Origin: Hymenopellis radicata
Lineage: Eukaryota > Basidiomycota > Agaricomycetes > Agaricales > Physalacriaceae
DNA length: 64,000 nt
Assembly: GCA_015501595.1 (NCBI GenBank)
Contig: JADNRX010000009.1
Coordinates: forward strand, 1 to 64,000
Reading direction: 5' to 3'
Under the pieces are notes generated by a model. That model saw nothing but the letters and a program-made list of their open reading frames with translations, had not been told where the DNA came from and searched no databases. Shown here in pieces: positions 55,963 through 64,000 of this stretch. Position numbers and translations under genes: made by a program. Each line of letters begins with the position of its first letter. Position 1 is the first letter of the stretch.

Positions 55963-58356
55963 ATGTCACCGAGAGCACCCGTTCAAGCACCCGTACGGAG
56001 ATCCAGCAGACTACAACGGATCCCCACTCCTGATTCTGGCGACGAAGGTGAACTATCACCGCTCACAAGCATTCAAACCACGCCAAACGCATCACCCGCG
56101 CGTAATGATGACGCCCCAATCAACCCCAACACTCCCGATCCGGCTGCGAAGAACCATGCTTCTTCCCCAAAACAGCGCAAAACTGGCCTTATAAACCCGG
56201 ACGACTCTGACACCTCGTCCTCTTCCGACTACCATCACCCACTGTTACAACCACGCAACCGCTCCACCGCACCCATATCGCCGCCGTCCGTCACCATGTC
56301 TGTAGACGCCATAACTCTTGCCTCTGTTTCCACCCGCGTTGAAACTACGAACCCCAAATCTGTCCCTCTGTTCAGAGTTGGCAGTAACGACGTCACGCCC
56401 TCCGACATCAACGAGTGGGAGTACGCTGCCACCAACTACCAAACCATTCACCAGGCCGACCCTGCCACTGTTATCGCGACACTCGCTACGGGTTTCCAAG
56501 ACCCCATCCTGAAGAACACCTACAAGAACAATCGCGCTGCTTGGGACGCGATGAGCATCGCGGACGTCGCAGAGGAGATGCACAACGAATTCCTACGCGA
56601 CGACTGGTCGGATACGCTCCGCACAGACATACTGTCCTCTGCTCAGGGCACGAATGAGGACTTCGGTGCCTGGTACACCCGTCTCTCCGTCGCCGCATTG
56701 CTGCTCGCTTCCACACCCAACGCCATCACTGCTGACAGACTCCTCGACCACCTCCGCACCCGCATGCTCCCATCACTACAAGCCGAACGCAATAATAACG
56801 ACGTGAAGCGCGAGAAGGATATGAAGAAATTCGTGGTGAAGATGAAGGATTTGGAGAAGAAATGGAAGGACGAGCAGAAGAAGGTGACCGAGATGGTTGG
56901 CAACGCCACCAAACGCGACCGCTCTGGCACGTCGTCCACCGCTGCGCCGAACAAACGCCCGAACAATGGCTTCAACTCCAACTCGCGACCACCCTCTTCC
57001 ACTTCCAACAACGCTCCATCCACCACCTCCAACAACACCATCGTTAAATGTCCCCCACTCACAGGCGACGAGAAAGACTACCTTCGCAAGCACAGCGGCT
57101 GCATGAAGTGCCGACACCGCGACGTCAACCACATCTCGACAAACTGCCCCGATGGCTTCCCTTCCGGCGCCACGTACAAAGAAATCACGCATGCCGACGG
57201 GAAGACTGTGGCGACGGATGCCCCTAAACGCACCGTAGCCGCGCCTGTGGCGTCGATCGATCCCGTTGCCCACATCCGTGGAAATGTCCCTGCTTCCCTC
57301 ACAGCCCCTACGAATGCATCTTCCGTCCTCGGGAGGGACGACTTGTCCGACTCCGACTCCGACGAAGTGCAACGTATCCTCAACCGCTGTCTTTCCGCCC
57401 CACCGGTGAGTACCTCTATGTCCGCCCCAGTTTGCTCGATTGCGACAGACGCAATTCCTTTCGCTGTCCCACATGTCAAATGGTCATGCGCCATAAGGCT
57501 GCATGCCGCTGATAAACCGTTATTTGTGAATGCACTGATTGACTCTGGCTCTCATATAGTGCTGATTAACGAAGACATCGTACGCCGACACTCCCTACAC
57601 CGACGCTCATTACCTGAACTGATTCACATTACTACCGCACTGTCATCATCCGTGAATGCCGCTTCTACGCTTACAGAATGGGTTAAATTGAAAGTGTCTG
57701 ATGGTACCGATACATGGAAATCACGGCCCGTCCGCGCAATTATCGCACCTAGCTTATGTTCCGATATGATACTTGGGCTCCCGTTTATGAAATGTAATAA
57801 TCTCGTATTTGACGCCGCGGAGAGGACACTGGTCGACAAGAAGACAAGTTTTGATGTACTCAGCCCAGTGTCCGAAACGAATAAACCACGTCTGATTAAC
57901 GCTCAGGTCGAAAGAAAGAAAAGAGAGAAAGAATACAAAAGAGCTAGTGACAACCTACCTTTCTATGCATCCTTGCGAATCGACCTGCAAGGAGAATGCC
58001 TAACCGACAACGAATACATCAAGGTATGCGAACGAGACCCTGTCGCTGCCATCCGGGAAAGGATCGAAGACCTAGCGTCCATAAAGCGCTGTGAAGCCCT
58101 TGAAGCCGGAGTGAAGCAGCAATACGCTGATGTATTCCAACCTGTTCCGCATATCGACATGATGCCGCGCGACACATTTAAGGCCGCCATCAAGATCAAG
58201 GATGCGGAGAAGAAGATAAAACTCACGCTCATACAGCAGCCCGAAGAAGTACCGAGACGCGTGGCAAACATTGATAGACAGGCACCTCGAGGCCGGTCGA
58301 ATACGTCCATCACACTCCGAATTCGCTTCTCCCGCCTTTCTAGTACCAAAGGCTGA
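55963..58356 (+). CDS. Chromovirus R Gag and aspartic protease
   Basis: One frame from the ATG at 55963 (an earlier in-frame ATG is at 55924). The order is a disordered S/T/P-rich N-terminus; a capsid-like helical domain (about 56370-56800, with VPLFRVGSNDVTPSDINEWE); a basic coiled stretch (KDLEKKWKDEQKK); a zinc knuckle of form C-x2-C-x6-H-x4-C (about 57100-57145); an N/S/T linker; and a retropepsin with LIDSGSHIVLINEDIV (about 57535) and MILGLPFM. The frame leaves the pol reading at about 58245, where RT should follow, so the last ~35 residues are out of frame. This looks like a one-base mutation rather than a programmed shift, since it lies inside pol. Confidence 0.88.
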   Translation: MSPRAPVQAPVRRSSRLQRIPTPDSGDEGELSPLTSIQTTPNASPARNDDAPINPNTPDPAAKNHASSPKQRKTGLINPDDSDTSSSSDYHHPLLQPRNRSTAPISPPSVTMSVDAITLASVSTRVETTNPKSVPLFRVGSNDVTPSDINEWEYAATNYQTIHQADPATVIATLATGFQDPILKNTYKNNRAAWDAMSIADVAEEMHNEFLRDDWSDTLRTDILSSAQGTNEDFGAWYTRLSVAALLLASTPNAITADRLLDHLRTRMLPSLQAERNNNDVKREKDMKKFVVKMKDLEKKWKDEQKKVTEMVGNATKRDRSGTSSTAAPNKRPNNGFNSNSRPPSSTSNNAPSTTSNNTIVKCPPLTGDEKDYLRKHSGCMKCRHRDVNHISTNCPDGFPSGATYKEITHADGKTVATDAPKRTVAAPVASIDPVAHIRGNVPASLTAPTNASSVLGRDDLSDSDSDEVQRILNRCLSAPPVSTSMSAPVCSIATDAIPFAVPHVKWSCAIRLHAADKPLFVNALIDSGSHIVLINEDIVRRHSLHRRSLPELIHITTALSSSVNAASTLTEWVKLKVSDGTDTWKSRPVRAIIAPSLCSDMILGLPFMKCNNLVFDAAERTLVDKKTSFDVLSPVSETNKPRLINAQVERKKREKEYKRASDNLPFYASLRIDLQGECLTDNEYIKVCERDPVAAIRERIEDLASIKRCEALEAGVKQQYADVFQPVPHIDMMPRDTFKAAIKIKDAEKKIKLTLIQQPEEVPRRVANIDRQAPRGRSNTSITLRIRFSRLSSTKG

Positions 58357-59035
58357 CCCCAACGCTCTGCCACGATGGGTGAACGACTACCGCCAGCTAA
58401 ATGCAAACACCGTTAGCGACAACTACCATATGCCTCGGGTGGACGAAATCCTTTCGGATGCAGGAAAAGGGAAGTGGTTCTCCAAAATGGATATGACTGA
58501 CAGCTTTTTCCAAACGTTCATGGACGAGGATTCGGTCAAGTACACCGCGGTGAATACTCCACTAGGGACTTTCGAATGGCTGGTCATGCCCAAGGTCATG
58601 CCACAGGGCCTTAAGAACTCGCCAGCGGTCCATCAACGACGCGTAAATGATGCGCTGCGGCAATATATCGGCGTGATATGCCACGTATACCTGGACGACA
58701 TTATAATATGGTCACAGACACTGGAGGAACACGTAGAACACGTCCGCCTCATACTGGATGCCCTACGCAAAGCAAAATTGTACTGTAACGAAAAGAAATC
58801 GCAGTTCTTTAAGAAAAGGCTTTTTACTACAGCTACAGGTGGAGCCTTAGCTGTAATAAATAGCCTTTTTACCTGGGCAACTGCCTAATGAATTAAATTC
58901 ATTTTCTAGGCAACTGCCTAAGCACAGCCACAGCCATTTTAGGCAATTGCTTAGAACACAGCCACTATCCTTTTTAGGATAGCTTATCTAATGCTAACCA
59001 GAGAATTACACAGCCACATAGCCAAATAATGTTAT

Positions 59036-59122
59036 TAAAAATGCCATCAGCAGGAATTGAACCTATGACCACCAGATTAATAGCAGGCTAAGTGTGGTGA
59101 TATAACCACTGCACCATCAGTC
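59036..59122 (-). other. tRNA-like sequence (possible SINE head)
   Basis: On the minus strand there is an A-box-like TGGTGCAGTGGTTA and, about 40 bases later, a B-box-like GGTTCAATTCC with correct spacing for an internal RNA polymerase III promoter. The acceptor stem does not pair, so it is not a working tRNA gene. Confidence 0.5.
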
Positions 59123-59280
59123 TATGAATGAGATTGAACTTAATTGTCTTTTATTACTACTTCCTCAGTTGACACAATCTTTGACCTTCACTTAGGGCAA
59201 GCATAGCTTGCCCTAAGAAAGGAGTATTATATATTAGTACCTTTCAAAATGATAGTTCCTTCAATTATTATTTAACGTTT

Positions 59281-59352
59281 CCCACCGCTCCGCACCCTAA
59301 CCACCCTAACCCTCCTAACCGGCCCCTAACCCAGTTCTAACCCTAACCCTTA
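59281..59352. repeat. Interstitial telomere-like CCCTAA repeats
   Basis: Imperfect CCCTAA/CCTAAC units (eight or so, including TAACCCTAACCCTTA) lie inside element Q. TTAGGG is the usual fungal telomere repeat. Confidence 0.7.
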
Positions 59353-59961
59353 TATCTTATCACATGATTAGTCACATGACTGAATGGGCCTGGTCACATG
59401 ACTTTATTAATGCTGAAAGCGCAAAGTCACTGTTAGGCAATTGCCTAATAGGCAGTTGCCTGTGAAATGAATTTAATTAATTAGGCAGTTGCCTAAGAAA
59501 AGGCTTTTTACTACAGCTACAGGTGGTTCTTCCGGACGGAAATTGATTTTTTGGGACACCACATCTCTCGCCGAGGTATCGAGGCGGACTTCAAGAAGGC
59601 TGAGAAGGTCATCAACTGGTCCACGCCACGCTCAACGACAGAAGTTCTTTCCTTCCTCGGGCTCGTGCGCTACCTTTCGAACTTCCTGCCCGGACTGGCT
59701 GAGCAAACCGCTATACTGACACCGTTGACCACCGATAGTGCACGCGCCTCATTCCCGGAATGGACCGTCCAACACCAGAATGCGTTCGATGTCATCAAGA
59801 AAATCGTCGTTTCGAGGGACTGCCTCACAGTTATAGACCACGACGACACCTCCGGCAACAACAAGATATTCGTAACATGCGACGCTAGCGACCTCTGAAC
59901 AGGTGCGGTCCTGTCCTATGGTCCAACATGGGAAACTGCCCGCCCTGTCGCGTACGACTGG

Positions 59962-61815
59962 ATGCAGCTGAAGAAGGCTCAGCTAAACTATCCCGTCCAT
60001 GAGAAGGAACTGCTGGCGGTAATCCGTGCACTGAAGCGATGGCGGACTGATCTGATCGGGAACGAATTCATCGTATATACGGACCACCGCACCTTGGAGA
60101 ACTTCGATGGCCAGCGCGACCTCCCACGACGACAAGCTCGTTGGATGGAGACGATGTCCCAATACGACTTCACGATCACTTATATCCCTGGAGCAGATAA
60201 CACGGTCGCGGACGCCCTCTCCCGGTACACCCCAAAAAATGACCCCGAGCCGAACGACCTAGACGCCGATGACGATTATCGTTCCACCTGCTGGCCACCA
60301 AAGACAACACCCGCCATTGCCGCCGTCCTCAACATAACCGCGGACAAGAGCATCCTCGACGACATAAAAGAGGGCTATGATAAGGATCCGTTCTGCTCTA
60401 AATTCGTGTCGGGGGAAAAGATATTGCCAAATGTTACAGAGCGCAATGGCCTATGGTACATCGACGACAGACTGTTAATTCCTCGACACGGTGATATGCG
60501 CGAAACTCTGTTCCACTTGGCGCACGATTCACTGGGACACGCTGGAGGTGACAAAGCATACAGTTCCCTGAAGGACACGTACTACTGCCCGAATATGGCG
60601 AAGGATCTCCGACAAGCATACATCCCCGCTTGCGTGGATTGTTTGCGCAACAAGGGTTCAACAACGAAACCTACTGGCCCTCTGCACCCGACGCCGATAC
60701 CCGATGACCGCGGCACCTCCGTCGGGATCGACTTTATCGGTCCACTGCCAGAGGACGATGGGTTCAATGCTATTGTTACCATGACTGACCGTCTGGGCTC
60801 CGATGTCCGGGTTATTCCAACACGGACGAATATTAGCGCTGATGATTTCGCTGTTATATTTTTCAATGAATGGTATTGCGAAAATGGCCTGCCCGAGGAT
60901 ATATTCTGCGACAGAGACAAATTGTTTGTATCGAGATTCTGGAAGGCGTTCACTGACCTCGCGGGTATCAAACTCAAGATGTTGTTGTCCTTCCACCCCG
61001 AGACTGATGGTTCCTCAGAGCGCACGAACAAGACAGTGAATGAAGCAATCCGCTTCCATGTGGACAGACAGCAGAAGGGGTGGGTAAAAGCACTCCCGAT
61101 TATACGGTTCAACATTATGAACACAGTGAACGCCTCCACGGGATTCTCTGGTTTTCAACTGAGAATGGGGCGATCACCGAGGATTATGCCACCGATAGTA
61201 CCTTCGACGAGGAAGTTCTCCGACGCAGAGAAACTTGCGAGGGAAATCATCGACAGACTGACACACGACACTGCTGAGGCGCAGGATGCGCTTATCGCTG
61301 CTAAGGTTAATCAAGCAGCTTCCGCGAACAAACATCGCGCTGAAGACCCCGGCTTCACCGTTGGAGAACGCGTCCTACTGTCAACGTTCCATAGACGCCG
61401 CAATTACGCGAACAAGGGACCAAAGAAGGATGGGAAACGTGCTGCTAAGTTCTTCCCTCGCTTCGACGGCCCTTATACTATTGTCGACAAGGATGCTGAC
61501 CACTCAACCTACACTCTAGACATCCCGACATCAAACGAATTCCCAACTTTCCATGTTTCGCTGCTACGGAAATACACGCCAAACGATAACGATCTTTTCC
61601 CTTCAAGACGACAACTACTCCCTGGACCTGTGATGACAGAGGATGGACTCGAGGAATATTTCATTGAGAAGATTGTAGATGAAAGGAAGCGGGGGAGAGG
61701 AAAACAGTACTTGGTACGATGGAGAGGGTATGACGCTGGTTACGACCACTGGCTTTCGCGCACCGAACTCTCCGACTGCGAGGCCCTCGACGTGTGGGAG
61801 GAACGATCAAGATGA
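59962..61815 (+). CDS. Chromovirus R RNase H end, integrase and chromodomain
   Basis: 617 residues open from an internal ATG; upstream the same frame runs back to the TGA at 59896. The RNase H part has HEKELLAVIRALKRWR, VYTDHRTLENF and the ADALSR end motif. The integrase has an HHCC finger (HLAHDSLGH to C-x2-C, about 60515-60645), a catalytic core with D in GIDFIGPLP (about 60730), D in FCDRDKLF (about 60907) and E in SSERTNKTVNEA (about 61016), then a basic domain with GERVLLST. The C-terminal chromodomain (about 61665-61800, QYLVRWRGYDAGYDHWLSR) would target heterochromatin marks. This frame is intact. Confidence 0.93.
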   Translation: MQLKKAQLNYPVHEKELLAVIRALKRWRTDLIGNEFIVYTDHRTLENFDGQRDLPRRQARWMETMSQYDFTITYIPGADNTVADALSRYTPKNDPEPNDLDADDDYRSTCWPPKTTPAIAAVLNITADKSILDDIKEGYDKDPFCSKFVSGEKILPNVTERNGLWYIDDRLLIPRHGDMRETLFHLAHDSLGHAGGDKAYSSLKDTYYCPNMAKDLRQAYIPACVDCLRNKGSTTKPTGPLHPTPIPDDRGTSVGIDFIGPLPEDDGFNAIVTMTDRLGSDVRVIPTRTNISADDFAVIFFNEWYCENGLPEDIFCDRDKLFVSRFWKAFTDLAGIKLKMLLSFHPETDGSSERTNKTVNEAIRFHVDRQQKGWVKALPIIRFNIMNTVNASTGFSGFQLRMGRSPRIMPPIVPSTRKFSDAEKLAREIIDRLTHDTAEAQDALIAAKVNQAASANKHRAEDPGFTVGERVLLSTFHRRRNYANKGPKKDGKRAAKFFPRFDGPYTIVDKDADHSTYTLDIPTSNEFPTFHVSLLRKYTPNDNDLFPSRRQLLPGPVMTEDGLEEYFIEKIVDERKRGRGKQYLVRWRGYDAGYDHWLSRTELSDCEALDVWEERSR

Positions 61816-61957
61816 GGATCTTCTGATGGAACCGGTTCGGGCAGTGGGTTAGCGCGGTAGCTTTTTCCCACTGGGTTTTAACGCACCCGACGCCGGTTGA
61901 TGATGAGTTGAATTTTTTTTTCTCTGATTTTTGGTTTCTGTTCAGAGGGAGGGCGAG

Positions 61958-62162
61958 TGTAAGCCCGCTTACACGGATCGGACATAACGGACATAACAGA
62001 CATTCTTACTTACCATACCTAGCCTCGATCGGTTGACCTTTTACCTATCTTCTTTCTGTACGCTCATCACATCGACAACAACGACACCTTGATCCTGTGA
62101 TTTACTGTGCGATATTCCTGTTCTCATTGACTTAGTGGCTCGACGGGAACGTCGAGCTTACA
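61958..62162 (+). repeat. 3' LTR of chromovirus R
   Basis: A second 205-bp LTR, preceded by a purine-rich tract (about 61944-61957). Differences from the 5' copy that I can see: G to A in the second ACATAACGGAC unit and A to G in the terminal hairpin loop. Confidence 0.95.
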
Positions 62163-64000
62163 GCCATCCACCATAGTCCCATGCTGAAACCCCTTAGGTA
62201 CAACTTTGGGACTCCGATAATTTTATCAGTGGACACTTCTTATCAAGCAGTGGGATTCTACTTGTCGCAAGAAGATCCAGACGATCCCAAGAAGCGGTAT
62301 TTTGCTAAGTTCATGTCTATAACCTTGAACGAGACTTAGACTAGATACTCCCAAGCGAAACGGGAATTATTCGGTTTGCATCGAGCGTTGATGGCTTGTA
62401 AGTACTACCTTTTAGAGTGTAGAAAACTCAAGATCGAGGTCGATGCGAAATATATAAAAGGAATGCTGTCAAACGTGGATTCGCTAACTAACGGCAATCT
62501 GCAAAGATGGGCAGAGGAAATTCTGATGTTCCATTTCACGCTAGTACATGTCCCCGGAAAAGTGCACGGTCCGGATGGCCTGAGTCGAAGGCCTTTCGCG
62601 GAAGGAGACGAGACAGTGCCCCCGCCTTGGGAAGACGAAGAGGAAGAAGAACCGTATACTTTTGAATACGAAGAACCTGAGGACTTACCAAAAGAAAATC
62701 AAGTCCTCCCTTTCGAAGAATTCCAAGACAAGATCGACACCAGGAAGGGCTATGTGCAGGTACAAAAAGAACCAGCACCTGAACGAAATGAAGAACCAGC
62801 TATTCTCCAGGCAGCTACCCTGACGATCGACCAGATAGAGGCACGGATGGATATCTCCGCCCTCCCCGAACAGGTTCGGACCCATCGTGAGAAGGAATGG
62901 GAGACTTCATTACCTCACGTACAAAAGATACTAGAAGACCCGGAATATAGAGCTCCGAAGCTGTCAAAACGTCAATACGACATGGCAGAGAAGTGGGCGA
63001 AACGAGAATTCCTAGTCCTGCAGGAAAAGCTGTACAAAAAGGATGCAGAAGGGAGACATACCAGGGCCCTTCAAAAAGCTGAACGGCTAGCTGTGGTACG
63101 AGTCATTCATGACAAACTAGGCCATAAGGGACAACATTCCACTAAAAGCTTAATCCAAAAAAGGTTCTGGTGGCCTGGCATGAACGCCGACATCGAGTGG
63201 TATGTCCGCACTTGTGTCCTGTGTCAAAAGCGGCAGAAGAAGAATATCCATATTCCGCCCATGATAACCTCCACCCCAGGAATTTTCGAAAAGGCGTATA
63301 TAGACACCTTTAGAATGCCCAGATCCTCTGGCAAAAGGAAAAAGAAATATGCTGGATTTAATGCGGTAACTGTAGCGCGATGTGGCCTTACGGGCTGGCC
63401 CGAAGCACGAGCTCTAATCCACGAAACTGCGGAGACCTTGGCGGATTGGATATTTGAAGATATTCTATGCTGGTGGGGGTCGATCCGAGAAATCGTGACG
63501 GACAATGGCCCAGCTATCAAGGCCACCCTCAAGGTAATAGAAGATAAGTATAAAGTAACCGGGATATTGATTACACCATACAATAAGCAAGCCAACGGAA
63601 AAGTTGAGCGCGGTCACTGGGACATCCGGCAATCACTTTTTAAAGTCTGTAAAGGGGACCCTTCAGAATGGCCTGCGGGTCTACATGAGGTCCTTTGGGC
63701 AGAAAGAATCACTGTCAAGCGATCAATCGGCTGTTCGCCTTATAACGCAGTGACAGGTTGCGAACCCGTTTTACCTTTAGACCTCGTAGAGCTTACCTGG
63801 CTGGTCCCTGCACCAGACAAAATTATTTCGCATTCGGACTTGATCGCCTTCCAAGCGCGACAATTGATGAAGTACGCAGATGATGTGACCGCATTGAAGC
63901 GAAGAGTTAGGACTGCAAAAGTGAAAGCATCGGAACAGTTTTACGAAAAGTTCAGGCACACCATCCAGGAACGAAAATTCGAAGTTGGCGAAATGGTTTT
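62163..64000 (+). pseudogene. Retrotransposon S RNase H and integrase, continuing past the window
   Basis: This continues the Pol split at 55589. The RNase H-like part has ILSVDTSYQAVGFYL, a TAG stop at 62337 where a sense codon is expected, then SQAKRELFGLHRAL and HVPGKVHGPDGLSRRP. A long acidic linker follows (62600-62800). The integrase has an H-x3-H finger (HDKLGHKGQH, about 63109) with C-x2-C at about 63212, catalytic D in AYIDTF (about 63303), D in VTDNGPA (about 63499) and E in NGKVERGHWD (about 63603). The frame is open from 62340 to the window end. The LGRP-type protease and this integrase fit the same gypsy lineage. Confidence 0.87.

Larger units (their letters stand above)
58810..59525. 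mobile_element. Unclassified 716-bp element Q with 32-bp direct terminal repeats
   Basis: Direct repeats at 58810-58841 and 59494-59525 are identical over 32 bp. The 6-mer GTTCTT flanks it (58804-58809 and 59526-59531). Removing it restores an uninterrupted RT reading, QFF-RTEIDF. Inside, inverted copies of a ~45-bp segment rich in AGGCAACTGCCT lie at about 58874-58921 and 59450-59500. A tRNA-like stretch is at 59040-59115 (minus), and a CCCTAA-rich stretch at 59290-59350. No ORF. The mixture fits no class I know; a tiny LTR-type element or a composite are possibilities. Confidence 0.8.
58247..59898 (+). pseudogene. Chromovirus R reverse transcriptase, split by insertion Q
   Basis: RT begins YRDAWQTLIDRHLEAGRIRP and continues with SPAFLVPKAD, WVNDYRQLNANT, FSKMDMTDSFFQT, VMPQGLKNSPAVHQ and the active site YLDDI at about 58687. 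After QFF it is interrupted by Q (58810-59525), resuming at 59526 with RTEIDFLGHHISRRGIEAD, then the connection and start of RNase H (VTCDASDL) to TGA at 59896. RT copies element RNA; here the gene cannot be read through. Confidence 0.9.
55589..62162 (+). mobile_element. Ty3/gypsy chromovirus R (6.6 kb) with both LTRs
   Basis: Two 205-bp LTRs (TG...CA), a perfect 5-bp TSD GCCAT at 55584-55588 and 62163-62167, Gag, protease, RT, RNase H, integrase and a C-terminal chromodomain in gypsy order. A purine-rich tract (GAGGGAGGGCGAG) precedes the 3' LTR. I count two LTR differences, so insertion is fairly recent. Coding is broken by a frame change near 58245, TGA at 59896 and insertion Q (58810-59525). 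It is inserted in gypsy S pol. Confidence 0.96.
43591..64000 (+). mobile_element. Ty3/gypsy retrotransposon S, old, interrupted by six insertions
   Basis: Coding segments appear in the order N-terminal ORF, Gag, zinc knuckle, acidic linker, protease, reverse transcriptase, RNase H and integrase, and run off the window. They are split at 44790 (T1), 45703 (F), 48744 (U), 49703 (V), 52923 (T2) and 55589 (R). After each insertion the coding sequence resumes in the expected place. At least four nonsense codons (TAA 54009, TAA 54237, TGA 55104, TAG 62337) and several frame changes show it is dead. The protein order and motifs fit mushroom gypsy elements without a chromodomain seen so far. Confidence 0.88.

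Noticed and set aside
59036..59122. tRNA gene on the minus strand
   Set aside because: The A- and B-box-like segments fit, but the acceptor stem does not pair and the T stem is imperfect, so it is listed only as tRNA-like.

Overview
The window looks like a transposon-packed stretch of an Agaricomycete (mushroom-forming basidiomycete) genome. The evidence is a KDZ-type DNA transposon with a CxC2 cysteine cluster, Ty3/gypsy elements of the mushroom type, a chromodomain-bearing chromovirus, hAT transposases, and short 45-65 nt introns with GTRNGT donors. I see no convincing host housekeeping gene. Most ORFs are shadows inside repeats. Almost every element boundary below was fixed by reading both terminal inverted repeats (TIRs) and a matching target-site duplication (TSD).

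Layout. 573-1857: a 1.3-kb non-autonomous hAT-like element. 2208-8561: an 870-bp hAT element swollen to 6.35 kb by three later insertions, one carrying a decayed hAT transposase (4493-8202). 8570-12095: AT-rich relic DNA. 12104-14218: a hAT element coding only a transposase dimerisation domain. 14370-20131: degenerate DNA, a Tc1/mariner MITE and a dead retroelement ORF. 21555-22767: a second copy of the 870-bp element with a nested MITE. 23865-34206: a 10.3-kb KDZ transposon with ~970-bp TIRs, a multi-exon transposase (+) and two passenger genes (-). 34815-38259: a 3.4-kb TIR element. 38630-39728: another hAT-like element. 43.6 kb to the window end: one old Ty3/gypsy element (called S here), split by T1, F (itself carrying K and E), U, the giant foldback V, T2 and the chromovirus R (itself carrying Q).

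Main observation. At least six hAT-like families share the terminal pattern TAG-R-G-N5-CACGRGT, each with its own dense array of a family-specific palindrome near the ends. Just inside one array several carry a conserved GC-rich motif centred on GCAATTGC (seven copies in the window). Some share internal sequence while having different ends, which suggests modular exchange between cargo and termini. This network of non-autonomous elements, probably mobilised by transposases like the one at 4493-8202, is the best candidate here for something not yet described.

Limits: no database search or alignment was run. Family names rest on recognised motifs. Exon boundaries are read by eye.
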